The notes under the pieces were generated by a model. The model searched no databases, was not told the origin of the DNA, and saw only the letters and a list, made by a program, of their open reading frames with translations. 64,000 nucleotides of DNA from CBDCUC01 sp965222485 (GTDB taxonomy: Bacteria; Pseudomonadota; Alphaproteobacteria; Rhizobiales; Hyphomicrobiaceae): contig CBDCUC010000040.1 of the NCBI GenBank assembly GCA_965222485.1, positions 372,001-436,000 of the forward strand. Direction: 5' to 3'. How positions within the stretch are numbered: position 1 is the first letter of the stretch; each line of letters begins with the position of its first letter. Below, piece after piece: positions 26,211 to 35,065 of this stretch. The position numbers were made by a program, and so were the translations under genes.

Positions 26211-26470
26211 TTTCGCTCACACTGCTATTCCTCGGCCCTCAGGGCCTCGGGCAGCTGCGCGGGCGCGCGGCTGGTATTTATGCTTGCGCCGACGCCCACG
26301 GCTTCGCCTACGCGCACAGCGGTCAACTCACCGCATGCCGGATCACTCGTTGCTACCAATGCAGCAATTCCCACCCCACCGTGGGTACTTCCCGCCGTCG
26401 CAGTAGCTGAAGGCGTTGCGACCGGCGCGTTCACGTGCCGGCGCTCCGCGCCGAACAGCACGTGAAGAAT
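26211..26470. repeat. Dispersed intergenic repeat, copy A
   Basis: Two blocks recur elsewhere in the window. The left block (26211-26270: TTCGCTCAC..., CTCGGCCCT..., GGCAGCTGCGCGGGCGCG) matches 36764-36822. The right block (26381-26470: CCCGCCGTCGCAGTAGC..., GGCGTTGCGA, CACGTGCCGGCGCT..., ending GTGAAGAAT) matches 36881-36970 and, in part, 60252-60336. The blocks are separated by about 110 bases of less similar DNA. They contain short GC-rich dyads (such as CACGTGCCGGCG). The copy lies between tRNA-Thr and the 3' end of hemY. Function unknown; a REP/BIME-like or non-autonomous mobile sequence is likely. Confidence 0.7.
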
Positions 26471-26561
26471 ATAAAGCGTGCGCGGGTACTTCCCGGCGCG
26501 CATGTAGGCGTCGTGTCGCAGACGCGCTTTCAGCACGAAGGCGTATGCGTCGCCGCAACAA

Positions 26562-28598
26562 CTAAGGTGCGCGCGCGCGTCGAGGTGGCGGCTCCCACTG
26601 GTTTGTCTCCACGTCTTCCGTACCTGGATCGTCCGGTGCGCGCGGCGATACGAAGATGTTTGGATCGGCCTGTTTTGGTGTACCTGGCTTTTCTGTGCGT
26701 GAACGCTTGGCCGATGCCTTGCCAGAGCGCTTTGTCCCTGTTTTGCTTCGTTGCGACTTGCGCGATTTGTCAATTTTTTCAGGGGACTTGTCCGACGGCT
26801 CCTTGCCGGACGCAGCATCTTCAACGTCATCCTCTAAGTCTAGCGGCTGCAGGGCAACCGGTTTGGAGGCGCGCGTCGTCTCGGGCTCGTCCGCCGTGGC
26901 CCCGGCAGTTGAGCTGTCATCGGTTGCCGAGCCTTCGTTTGCACTGGCAGGCCTAACCTCGATCTCTTCTGTCGTTGTTGTGGTGACGCCTTCTTCAATG
27001 TCTTCCACTGGTGCCTCGGCCGCAACAACAACCGTGCCCTTCGCCGCTGTCGTCGCTGGTTCGTCAGCCTGTTGCGTCGTCGTCACCGGCACGGCAGCCG
27101 CTGCCACCGCTGCGGCATCGTTATTTCGAGCACGGCCTGCATTCGCCGGTTCGCTTTTCGCAATTTTTGCATCGTAATTGGTCGTCGTTGTCTGAGCATT
27201 CGGCACCACCGCCGGCGTGATATCTTTTGCCTCTGAAACGGCCGGCGCTGATGCATTGCCCAGCTCAACAAGCTCTTCAAGCTTCTGCGCAAGGATGTCG
27301 CCATCGCGCTTATGCAGGTTTTCGACAGGCACCCGCCATTGAAAAGCATCGAGCGCGCCGCTCACCGGCGAAATTGGTGCCCATGTTTCTGAAACGACGC
27401 CATCAGCGGTCCAAACCGGGTCGCGCGGCGCGTTGACAGCGCGTGCCAGCCATTCGCGCACGCGACCCTTGTCGCCATGTTCTTCGCCTTCGATGCGCGC
27501 CATGAGCGTTGCAACACGCTGCGTTAAACGTCCATCGAGCAACGGCTTCAATGCGTTTCGTGCTGCGCCGAAGTCGCGCGCTTCAATCGCTGCAGTGGCA
27601 ATCGCAATGGGCCCCTCCGCCGAGTGCGGGTTTAATTGCGCAAGCTTGGCAACGCGCGTCAACCGGTCATGCGGGCTGTCGCCCAGCCGTGCATAAGCAT
27701 AAGCCGTGGCAAGATCGGGATGCGGCTGTTTCGCCCATGTCTTCTGCAGGATCTTTGTTGCCCGCGGTGTATTTCCGCGCGACGCCAGAATACGCCCGGC
27801 AATCGCTGACGCCGGTACCAAGTCGACGGCCAGACCGTGTGCTTCAAGTGCAAGATTGAGCGCTCGTTCCGGATCGTTGTCTTCTGCCGCCTGCGCCTGA
27901 GCGGTTAGCAACACGGCGCGGCGGCGATTAGCGCTCGTCTTGTCGATGTGACCATAGCTACGGGCGACGGCAAGCGTTTCCAGTGCGTTCGACCAGTCTC
28001 CGTCGCGGCACTGCAGATCAAACAGCGCATTCACTGCCCAATCGAGCTTCGGGTTCAACTTCACGGCACGTTGCGCAAATTGAATGGCGGCTTCGCGCTC
28101 ACCCTCACGCTGAGCTTCAAGGAAAAGTCCGCGCAAGCCCAACTGCTCAGTGTCCGGTGCCCCGAGCATCGCTTCAAAGATTCGCCGTGCGGTCGCCTTG
28201 TCACCCGAAAGCTGTGCAGCCTGCGCCCGCAGCAGGTGCGTCAGCGGCTCATTTGGAAGCGACTTGCGCGCTTGTGCCGAATAGCGCACCGCGCCTGCCC
28301 GGTCACCGGCACCGATGGCGATGATACCGCCGGACAATGCTTCAAGACCGCGTTTCTGCCGCCGCCGCTTCAAGAAGTTTCCGATCGCCACCGGGCTTTT
28401 CCAGATGCTGGTCAGCACAACCCATATTGCCAGCAGCGCGCAAATGGTCAGCGCGAACCCGACGACCGCACTGAAGACACTGGTTTCAATACGGTAGCCT
28501 TGCCAGTCGATCATCAGGTCGCCCGGCCTGTCCGCCAGCCAGGACAAACCTGTCGCTGCCACGACGATGATAAACAGGTAGGCAATGAGACGCAGCAT
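26562..28598 (-). CDS. hemY: HemY-like TPR membrane protein of the haem operon
   Basis: This 678-residue protein has two N-terminal membrane helices (about 2-20 and 38-62), a TPR region (about 75-400) with the P-x-H-x-x-x-L and A-x-x-A-L-x-L-A type helices, and a long low-complexity Ala/Thr/Lys/Glu-rich C-terminal tail (about 460-678). The helices-plus-TPR layout is the proteobacterial HemY, a membrane protein of unknown exact role in late protohaem synthesis; it is unrelated to the Gram-positive HemY oxidase. The tail is specific to alphaproteobacterial homologues. ATG 28598 is used because the frame beyond it overlaps the preceding gene. It is last in hemC-hemD-Mic60-hemY. Confidence 0.87.
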   Translation of the reverse strand: MLRLIAYLFIIVVAATGLSWLADRPGDLMIDWQGYRIETSVFSAVVGFALTICALLAIWVVLTSIWKSPVAIGNFLKRRRQKRGLEALSGGIIAIGAGDRAGAVRYSAQARKSLPNEPLTHLLRAQAAQLSGDKATARRIFEAMLGAPDTEQLGLRGLFLEAQREGEREAAIQFAQRAVKLNPKLDWAVNALFDLQCRDGDWSNALETLAVARSYGHIDKTSANRRRAVLLTAQAQAAEDNDPERALNLALEAHGLAVDLVPASAIAGRILASRGNTPRATKILQKTWAKQPHPDLATAYAYARLGDSPHDRLTRVAKLAQLNPHSAEGPIAIATAAIEARDFGAARNALKPLLDGRLTQRVATLMARIEGEEHGDKGRVREWLARAVNAPRDPVWTADGVVSETWAPISPVSGALDAFQWRVPVENLHKRDGDILAQKLEELVELGNASAPAVSEAKDITPAVVPNAQTTTTNYDAKIAKSEPANAGRARNNDAAAVAAAAVPVTTTQQADEPATTAAKGTVVVAAEAPVEDIEEGVTTTTTEEIEVRPASANEGSATDDSSTAGATADEPETTRASKPVALQPLDLEDDVEDAASGKEPSDKSPEKIDKSRKSQRSKTGTKRSGKASAKRSRTEKPGTPKQADPNIFVSPRAPDDPGTEDVETNQWEPPPRRARAP

Positions 28599-28611
28599 AG
28601 TGGTGCCCTTT

Positions 28612-30447
28612 TTATTCCGTGCTGGTAGCAGAAGGTGCCGCTGTCCCGCCAAGCGAGTCCTTGAGTTGGCCTTCTATTCTGGCAAGCGCCTGGTCGACAC
28701 TGTGACGCGCACGTGCCTTGCCCAGCCAATCCGATGCCGGCTCAGTGGCATTTTGCGGCAGCGTGCCGGCGACGGTAAGCACGCCACCTAGATTACCCTC
28801 GTTCAGGTCCTGCTCCATGCGTGCGACAACGGCCTCGATGCTATTGTCGTCGGCCGAATAGTCGGTTCTTCTCACCCGGACCACGGATTTTGCGCCGGCC
28901 AGGAGCTGCGCCAGCACCGAACCCTCTGTCGGGCTTGCCTGACTGTCGATGATCGCATGTGCAACATCGCGAAACGAATTTTGCAACTGGCTGAGCGTGG
29001 GCACACCCTTTGTTTCAAAAGGCTTTAACATCTCAAGCTCAGAACTCTTGCCGCCGACTTTTTCCACCTGGGAAAGTTCTCGCTGAAACGCTTCACCGCT
29101 GTCGAGGGCACGCTTTAAATTTGCAAGTTCAAGTGACAGGACAATAAGCCTGGAATTCTCTTCGCGGCTTTGTTCGGATTTGACAACGCCCGATACCTTG
29201 TCTTCCAGCGCTGAAATTTTTTCGCTGACCGGAGACAGGGCGGACACCACATCTTCCGGATAACTCACTTTTGACAGGCGCAATTCAATGTCGTTTTTCA
29301 ACTGTTCAAGTTCGGAGCGAAGTCGCGCATTTTCTTCGCGCTGCCGCCGCGCGTTTTCTGCGATCCGCTCCCTCTCTGCGTCCGCTGTCTCCGATCCGTG
29401 CGTGAGCCGCGCAGTTTCTGCCTGCAAGCCGGCTACAACTTTGTCAATTCGTGTTGTGCCGGCCTTAGCCGCTTCGGCAGCTTCAACGCTCTGCGTCAAC
29501 TGCCGGCCAAATTCATTTTGCACATCCTGGCGCAGTGCCGCGGCCTGTGAGGCGAGCGCCTGTTCAAGATCGGTCAGCCGTCCCGTTATCGCCGCCAACT
29601 GTGGAATTGTACCAGTGTCTCCTGCGGGGGCGTCTGCTGCCGCAGCAATCGTGCCCAGCCGGTCTTCGACGGCCGCCAGGCGTTCTGCGACGTTGCTACC
29701 GCCTGCAACAGCCGCAGCATCTTTCTGATCCTGCGCGGCCGCACGCTCCTGCAATTTCGACAATGACGATTCCAGCGCACCAACCTGCGCAGTCACACTT
29801 TCAAGTTCGCCGATCCGTTTCTGTGTTTCAGCAAGCTGGCTCGCAAGCTCTGCTTGGTTGGTATCGTCTCCTTGCGTATTCGCCGCGCCGGATTGGGTTT
29901 CCAAGGCGGCCAGTCGCTCGTCAAGTGTTGTCAGCCGCTGCTCGGAGTCGAATGATGCACTTGGAAGTCCCAGGGTTCCAAGGAAGCCTGGACCAACCGC
30001 CTCCGCACCGACAAGCGCCAAAACACCGCCGGCAAGTCCGGCAACCAGATGGGACAGGCGTCCGCCACGCTCAGGTTTGGCAGTTTGTGGTCGGGGATGC
30101 GTCGTCTGTTTTTTGCCGCCACCCGCCGCGCCGCTTCCCGTCTTTGACTTCGCATCGGAAGTGGTCTGTGCGCCCGACGCAGTCGCCTTTTTTTCCTCCA
30201 GCGGTGCTGCAGCTTTTTCCGGCTCTTTCGAGCTCTTGGTCGTATTGGTGTTGTCGGATTTCTTTGTTGAGCCGGAAGCAGTCGTGACTTCTGCCGTGCT
30301 GGGCGAGCCTTTCTTGTCAGGTTCGCCATTTTCGGTTGAAATCACTTCTACTGCTCTCAAATCCAACGTTGCATAGGGCTTTTTTGACCCGCCTGTTCCG
30401 CCCGATGGCTTCGTGCCCGAGCTTGGGTCATTCTTCTTCGTCGTCAT
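28612..30447 (-). CDS. Mitofilin/Mic60-like inner-membrane protein
   Basis: This 611-residue protein has a long disordered Lys/Thr/Ser-rich N-terminus (about 1-125), one membrane helix (about 130-155), an extended coiled coil (about 165-440, heptads rich in Leu/Glu/Ala) and a C-terminal globular part (about 450-600) of the mitofilin type. Alphaproteobacterial Mic60 shapes inner-membrane invaginations and is encoded beside haem genes, as here between hemD and hemY. ATG 30447 is chosen over 30501 since the low-complexity N-terminus begins there and GGAA precedes it. The assignment rests on architecture and synteny. Confidence 0.85.
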   Translation of the reverse strand: MTTKKNDPSSGTKPSGGTGGSKKPYATLDLRAVEVISTENGEPDKKGSPSTAEVTTASGSTKKSDNTNTTKSSKEPEKAAAPLEEKKATASGAQTTSDAKSKTGSGAAGGGKKQTTHPRPQTAKPERGGRLSHLVAGLAGGVLALVGAEAVGPGFLGTLGLPSASFDSEQRLTTLDERLAALETQSGAANTQGDDTNQAELASQLAETQKRIGELESVTAQVGALESSLSKLQERAAAQDQKDAAAVAGGSNVAERLAAVEDRLGTIAAAADAPAGDTGTIPQLAAITGRLTDLEQALASQAAALRQDVQNEFGRQLTQSVEAAEAAKAGTTRIDKVVAGLQAETARLTHGSETADAERERIAENARRQREENARLRSELEQLKNDIELRLSKVSYPEDVVSALSPVSEKISALEDKVSGVVKSEQSREENSRLIVLSLELANLKRALDSGEAFQRELSQVEKVGGKSSELEMLKPFETKGVPTLSQLQNSFRDVAHAIIDSQASPTEGSVLAQLLAGAKSVVRVRRTDYSADDNSIEAVVARMEQDLNEGNLGGVLTVAGTLPQNATEPASDWLGKARARHSVDQALARIEGQLKDSLGGTAAPSATSTE

Positions 30448-30564
30448 GGGAACAATTTCCTTCAGCGTATCGCGAACTCGAACCCAAAGTCTTTTGCTCA
30501 AAAATCTGGGTACTAGGGGGCGTCAGCCGTGCTCGCCGCCACAACGTAGTGGGCCAATGAGAAA

Positions 30565-31296
30565 TTATCCTGATTGTGCCGCCAAGCGGTTAACAAGTGC
30601 AAGCATTTCCTCGGAGTTAGGCCTTTTGGCGACGTCGATGTTTACGTCTTCTAAAGATGTTAGCTGCGCGGCCACGGCATTGGACAAGCATAAATGATTA
30701 AGCTGCCGGGCTCTCTCCTTCAGACCTGTGGCGTCAACGCATTCGGCCCACGTTTTGGCGCTGCGCGGTGACATCAAGATGACGGCGTCTATGGTGAGAT
30801 CACGCAATGCTGTTATCGCTTCCGGGCTCAAGCTACAGGCGGCCCGTGTTTCGTAAACACGGTGGACACGCGCGTTATATCCATTCTGCTCCAGGGCCCC
30901 CGCGATATCGAATGCGAGCTTGTCGCCGGCCAGGTGAACAACCGGACCGTTTCCCGCTTCCAGCTCCTGCGTAATAACCGGCAGCATATCGCGCGACGTG
31001 TTGCCACTCTCACGAATATCTCCGAAGCCTGCTGTTGCAGCTTCGCGCGCTGTTCCCGGTCCAACCACAAAAAGGGGCAATGCGATGGCAGAGTTATGCG
31101 CCGCGCTCTGAGCTACGGCGCGGATGGCGTTCCTGCTCGTTGCAATGAGTGCCTGCGCATCGGAAATATCCGCTGCTTGAACGTCGAGATGCACGATTTC
31201 GATCACCGGACTGATCACCACGCTGTGCCCGTGCGATTCCAGGACGCGCTTGGTGGCCAACGCGTCCTCTATCGGTCGTGTCACCAAAATACGCAT
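30565..31296 (-). CDS. hemD: Uroporphyrinogen-III synthase
   Basis: This 243-residue protein is of the usual size for HemD, which closes hydroxymethylbilane with ring-D inversion to uroporphyrinogen III. The N-terminal I-L-V-T-R-P-I-E-D-A, the L-I-A-T-S-R-N-A-I-R-A segment and the I-L-M-S-P-R-S-A segment are the typical poorly conserved signature. It begins 2 bases after the hemC stop (31299), so it is translationally linked to hemC. Mic60 follows after 117 bp. Confidence 0.9.
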   Translation of the reverse strand: MRILVTRPIEDALATKRVLESHGHSVVISPVIEIVHLDVQAADISDAQALIATSRNAIRAVAQSAAHNSAIALPLFVVGPGTAREAATAGFGDIRESGNTSRDMLPVITQELEAGNGPVVHLAGDKLAFDIAGALEQNGYNARVHRVYETRAACSLSPEAITALRDLTIDAVILMSPRSAKTWAECVDATGLKERARQLNHLCLSNAVAAQLTSLEDVNIDVAKRPNSEEMLALVNRLAAQSG

Positions 31297-31298
31297 GA

Positions 31299-32234
31299 TC
31301 AGCTGGGATTGGCCGCGGCAAAAAAGTCAGGCCCGGCTTGTTGCAGAAGTTCGCCCGCTGCATCATCGCCGATCTGCAAAGCTGCTGCTGCCTTGCCCAC
31401 GGTTGCCTTCCGGTACACTTCTGTCCCGTCCGGTGTGAGAATCTCTCCACGAAAATCTATGTCGCCGCCGCGCAAGAGTGCGAGGCCTCCGATGGGTGTC
31501 CGGCAGGAGCCCTCTAGCCGTGCCAGGAAGGCGCGTTCGCAGGCAACACAAAGAGCCGTTTCCTCGTCGTTTAGGGGACGGATCAACTGGGCAACTTCGC
31601 TTTCACCGTCACGGTGCTGAATACCGATAGCGCCCTGCGCAACGGCAGGAAGCATGTCATCGACCTCGACAGCCTTTGTGATGCGGTCAGAAAGCCCGAG
31701 CCGGTTCAGCCCCGCACAGGCGAGAAAAGTCGCCTCGGCAACTCCGTCTGCCAGTTTTTTCAGGCGGGTTTGTACGTTGCCACGAAAACCAACAACCTCA
31801 AGATCGGGGCGCAGATGCTTGACCTGCGCCTGCCGCCGCAGCGACGACGTACCGACCCGGGCTCCTTCCGGCATTTCCGCCAGCGAGGAGTACTTCAGAC
31901 TGATAAAGGCATCGCGGACGTCTTCACGTGCCAAGACCGCACCGATCGTCAGTCGATCAGGCGGCAGTGTCGCCATGTCCTTCATCGAATGAACCGCAAG
32001 ATCGATGCGGTTTTCGAGAAGCGCATCCTCAATCTCTTTCGTAAAAAGCCCCTTGCCGCCCACGTCGGCAAGTGGCCGGTCGACGATGACGTCACCGGAC
32101 GTTTTAATGACTTCGATTGGAAATGCCTCAGCACTGAGACCGTGCGCCGCCATCAAACGCTCGCGAACCTCATGTGCCTGCGCCAGGGCCAACGGCGAGC
32201 CGCGGGTGCCGATACGTATTGTCTTATCGTGCAA
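31299..32234 (-). CDS. hemC: Hydroxymethylbilane synthase (porphobilinogen deaminase)
   Basis: This 311-residue enzyme assembles four porphobilinogens on a dipyrromethane cofactor. Visible are R-I-G-T-R-G-S-P-L-A-L (7-17), D-V-G-G-K-G-L-F-T-K-E (58-68) and the cofactor-attaching Cys244 in E-G-S-C-R-T-P-I. The start must be TTG: an in-frame TGA lies a few codons upstream, GAGG sits 7 bases before TTG 32234, and the conserved N-terminus begins five codons later. First gene of the haem/Mic60 run, divergent from tsaD with a 317-bp shared control region. Confidence 0.95.
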   Translation of the reverse strand: MHDKTIRIGTRGSPLALAQAHEVRERLMAAHGLSAEAFPIEVIKTSGDVIVDRPLADVGGKGLFTKEIEDALLENRIDLAVHSMKDMATLPPDRLTIGAVLAREDVRDAFISLKYSSLAEMPEGARVGTSSLRRQAQVKHLRPDLEVVGFRGNVQTRLKKLADGVAEATFLACAGLNRLGLSDRITKAVEVDDMLPAVAQGAIGIQHRDGESEVAQLIRPLNDEETALCVACERAFLARLEGSCRTPIGGLALLRGGDIDFRGEILTPDGTEVYRKATVGKAAAALQIGDDAAGELLQQAGPDFFAAANPS

Positions 32235-32551
32235 GTTTAAACCTCACGGAAACTGCTAACTAACACTCGATTGCCTGCGGCCATACCTATAGTCCAGCTC
32301 ACCGCCAACGGCGTGCGATAATCGGCCTCCAGCCAGCGCGCTCATTAATGCCCCCCAACTCGAACGAGCGCAAACTTAATCGGTGCGGCATGACCTTGCC
32401 GGTTCCTCGCTAGATGCTCCATATCGATGGCCCAAACGTTCTGGCCGGTTGTGAAACTCTCTCGTTATGCTATCTGATCCTGGCCCGGACACCCATCGTC
32501 CGAGCCGGCGCCCTCTGCCGTTTAAGCCACGAATATAACGGAAAACGCAAC
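32235..32551. promoter_or_regulatory. Divergent control region between hemC and tsaD
   Basis: This 317-bp gap has no gene. It must contain promoters for both directions. I could not identify a convincing promoter pair, and no riboswitch-like fold was recognised. Confidence 0.4.
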
Positions 32552-33706
32552 ATGAAGCGGCCCGCACCGGGCGCGGCACAAACAAGCGATGTCATCGTGC
32601 TCGGCATTGAGTCGAGTTGTGATGAAACCGCAGCCGCCGTCATTATGCGTGACGGTCAGGGCCGCGGTTGCATCATGTCCAATATTGTGCGGTCTCAGTG
32701 GGAAAAGCATCGCGCGTTTGGCGGCGTTGTACCTGAGATTGCAGCTCGCGCCCATGTAGAGTGTCTGGACGATTTGGTTGCAGAGGCATTGCGCCATGCC
32801 GGTGTCGGGTTCAGCGATCTTGGCGCCGTTGCGGTCACCGCCGGACCGGGCCTTATTGGCGGCCTCATTGTTGGTCTGATAAGCGCGAAGTCGATCGCTC
32901 TCGTACACCGCCTGCCGCTTATAGCAATCAACCACCTGGAAGCGCATGCGCTCACAGTCGGCCTGACCGAAGGGCTGCAGCCGCCTTACGTTTTGCTTCT
33001 CGTATCAGGCGGTCACACGCAGCTCTTGCTGGTGCGTGGTGTTGCCGATTACATCCGTTTGGGTACGACGATTGATGATGCGCTGGGCGAGGCGTTTGAC
33101 AAGACCGCGAAACTACTGGGCCTGCCGCAACCAGGCGGTCCGGAAGTGGAGGCGGCTGCACGTAAAGGTGATCCGAACCGCTTTAAACTTCCACGCCCGA
33201 TGCTGGGCCGGCCCGAGCCGAATTTCTCTTTTGCCGGCCTGAAGACGGCAGTACGCCAACGCGCACAAGCTATCGCACCGCTAAATGACAACGATGTCGC
33301 CGACTTATGCGCTTCATTCGAGCAAGCAGTCGTCGAAAGTGTCCGCGATCGCTGTGCACGCGCGATCGATCTGGTGCAATTGAAATCATCCGGCGCAACC
33401 GCTGAGCACGGCCGTAAAGCCATCAATATGGACGATTGCAGCCACTTCGTCATTGCCGGTGGCGTTGCCGCCAATCGCGCGCTGCGAACGAGCCTTGCCG
33501 ACCTAGCCGCGTCTCGCGGTTTGCATTTGAGCGCTCCGCCGGTAGAACTGTGCGGCGACAATGCCGCGATGGTGGCCTGGGCAGGAGCGGAACGCTTCGC
33601 GCGCGGCTGGGTCGACCCACTTGATGTGATGGCCCGCCCCCGCTGGCCGCTTGATACCACTGCACCGGCCATATTGGGCGCCGGGCGCAAGGGAGCAAAA
33701 GCGTGA
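32552..33706 (+). CDS. tsaD: tRNA threonylcarbamoyltransferase TsaD
   Basis: This 384-residue ASKHA-fold enzyme transfers threonylcarbamoyl to A37 of ANN-decoding tRNAs, with TsaB, TsaE and TsaC made elsewhere. Visible are G-I-E-S-S-C-D-E-T (18-26), the metal-binding H-x-E-x-H in N-H-L-E-A-H, the V-S-G-G-H-T-Q-L segment and the C-terminal nucleotide-binding C-G-D-N-A-A-M-V-A. A short insertion (about 280-295) precedes the G-G-V-A-A-N segment. ATG 32552 matches the family start; the upstream frame to 32414 is not used. gpsA follows by 100 bp. Confidence 0.96.
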   Translation: MKRPAPGAAQTSDVIVLGIESSCDETAAAVIMRDGQGRGCIMSNIVRSQWEKHRAFGGVVPEIAARAHVECLDDLVAEALRHAGVGFSDLGAVAVTAGPGLIGGLIVGLISAKSIALVHRLPLIAINHLEAHALTVGLTEGLQPPYVLLLVSGGHTQLLLVRGVADYIRLGTTIDDALGEAFDKTAKLLGLPQPGGPEVEAAARKGDPNRFKLPRPMLGRPEPNFSFAGLKTAVRQRAQAIAPLNDNDVADLCASFEQAVVESVRDRCARAIDLVQLKSSGATAEHGRKAINMDDCSHFVIAGGVAANRALRTSLADLAASRGLHLSAPPVELCGDNAAMVAWAGAERFARGWVDPLDVMARPRWPLDTTAPAILGAGRKGAKA

Positions 33707-33806
33707 GCGCTCCGCAACGGCGACACCAGCGTGCGACACTGGTGCGTGATCCGGCTGGCATGGTAGACAGTCGCCCGGACCGGCAGCAACCGAGCAGGGG
33801 CGGCAA

Positions 33807-34805
33807 ATGAAAATTGAGTCCATCGGCGTTCTCGGCGGCGGTGCCTGGGGAACCGCCCTGGCACAAACACTGGCGTTGTCCGGACGCGAGGTGCTGCTGT
33901 GGGCAATGGAGCCGGAAACGGTTGCCGACATTAATGAAAGCCGGGTCAACCACGCTTACCTGCCGCGAATTTTGCTGCATGAGGACGTTACCGCGACATC
34001 CAGCTTGGCAGACGTGGCACAATGCGATGCGTTGCTGCTCGTAGCACCTGCACAACACATGCGTGAATTGACGGCCCAGTTGGCAGGTGACGTTGCTGCT
34101 GGAAAACCAGCAATCATTTGCGCCAAAGGTATCGAACAAAAAACGGGCAAGCTGCTCGGTGACGTTCTGGCTGAAACCCTGCCGCAGGCGCGGCTTGCCG
34201 CCCTTTCCGGGCCGAGCTTTGCAAGTGACGTGGCGCGTGGCCTTCCGGCAGCCCTAACATTGGCCTGCGCGGATGAGGAAATAGGTCGCCAGCTCGCTGT
34301 CGGCTTGGGTTACCGGCAACTGCGCATTTACTGGTCACGGGATCTGGTTGGCGTTCAGCTCGGCGGCGCCGTGAAAAACGTCTTGGCCATCGCAGCGGGA
34401 ATCGTCGACGGTCAGGAACTCGGTGCCAGTGCACACGCCGCGTTGGTCACCCGGGGGTTTGCGGAGCTATGTCGCTTTAGCGAAGCGATGGGCGCTGAGC
34501 CTTCAACACTGCTTGGATTATCGGGATTGGGAGACCTCATTCTGACCTGCGGCAGCCCAATGTCGCGCAACATGTCGCTCGGGCGTGCTTTGGGTCAGGG
34601 AAAATCGCTTGACGAGGTGCTCGGCAAACGACGCGCGGTAACCGAAGGCGTCTATACGGCTCAAGCCGTCAACCGCATTGCCGCAGAAAAAAATGTCGAG
34701 TTGCCGATCGTTAGCGCTGTTAATGCAATCATATCGGGCGATTTGACTGTCGATGATGCCATTGAAGGATTGTTGACCAGGCCGATGCGCGCGGAGGCGC
34801 AGTAG
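33807..34805 (+). CDS. gpsA: NAD(P)H-dependent glycerol-3-phosphate dehydrogenase
   Basis: This 332-residue enzyme reduces dihydroxyacetone phosphate to sn-glycerol-3-phosphate for phospholipid synthesis. Visible are the nucleotide loop G-G-G-A-W-G-T-A-L-A (10-19), the A-K-G-I-E segment, S-G-P-S-F-A, the catalytic Lys in G-A-V-K-N-V and the C-terminal G-L-G-D-L-I-L-T-C segment. ATG 33807 follows a purine-rich GGGGCGGCAA. It is downstream of tsaD, an arrangement common in Alphaproteobacteria. Confidence 0.95.
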   Translation: MKIESIGVLGGGAWGTALAQTLALSGREVLLWAMEPETVADINESRVNHAYLPRILLHEDVTATSSLADVAQCDALLLVAPAQHMRELTAQLAGDVAAGKPAIICAKGIEQKTGKLLGDVLAETLPQARLAALSGPSFASDVARGLPAALTLACADEEIGRQLAVGLGYRQLRIYWSRDLVGVQLGGAVKNVLAIAAGIVDGQELGASAHAALVTRGFAELCRFSEAMGAEPSTLLGLSGLGDLILTCGSPMSRNMSLGRALGQGKSLDEVLGKRRAVTEGVYTAQAVNRIAAEKNVELPIVSAVNAIISGDLTVDDAIEGLLTRPMRAEAQ

Positions 34806-35065
34806 CCTCCGATAGTCCTCGTGTTTCGGGCCTGCTCCATTTTTTCGACGCACTGTTTCCTCCACGTTAATTTACTCCTGCCGATGACATTCGTTGCGAA
34901 TTCTTCAAAAGGGCGCCAAATTGAATGGGCAGGCGAAAGTGTCGGGAACAGACTTGCGGGGGCATTGATCGCGGCAAAAGGCCGCCGGCAGATGTGCGGC
35001 TGCCGACCGGTAAGCCGGGCCCGTTATGGGCAATTTGGAAACGTAAAGGCACTGGAGCAACTTTA

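Noticed and set aside
26225..26830. 201-codon minus-strand frame near the end of hemY
   Set aside because: It is the antisense/shadow of the hemY tail and of the dispersed repeat, with Arg/Ala-rich low-complexity translation.
33049..33906. 285-codon minus-strand frame opposite tsaD
   Set aside because: It is a shadow of tsaD and gpsA, with an Arg/Ser/Pro-rich translation and no family resemblance.
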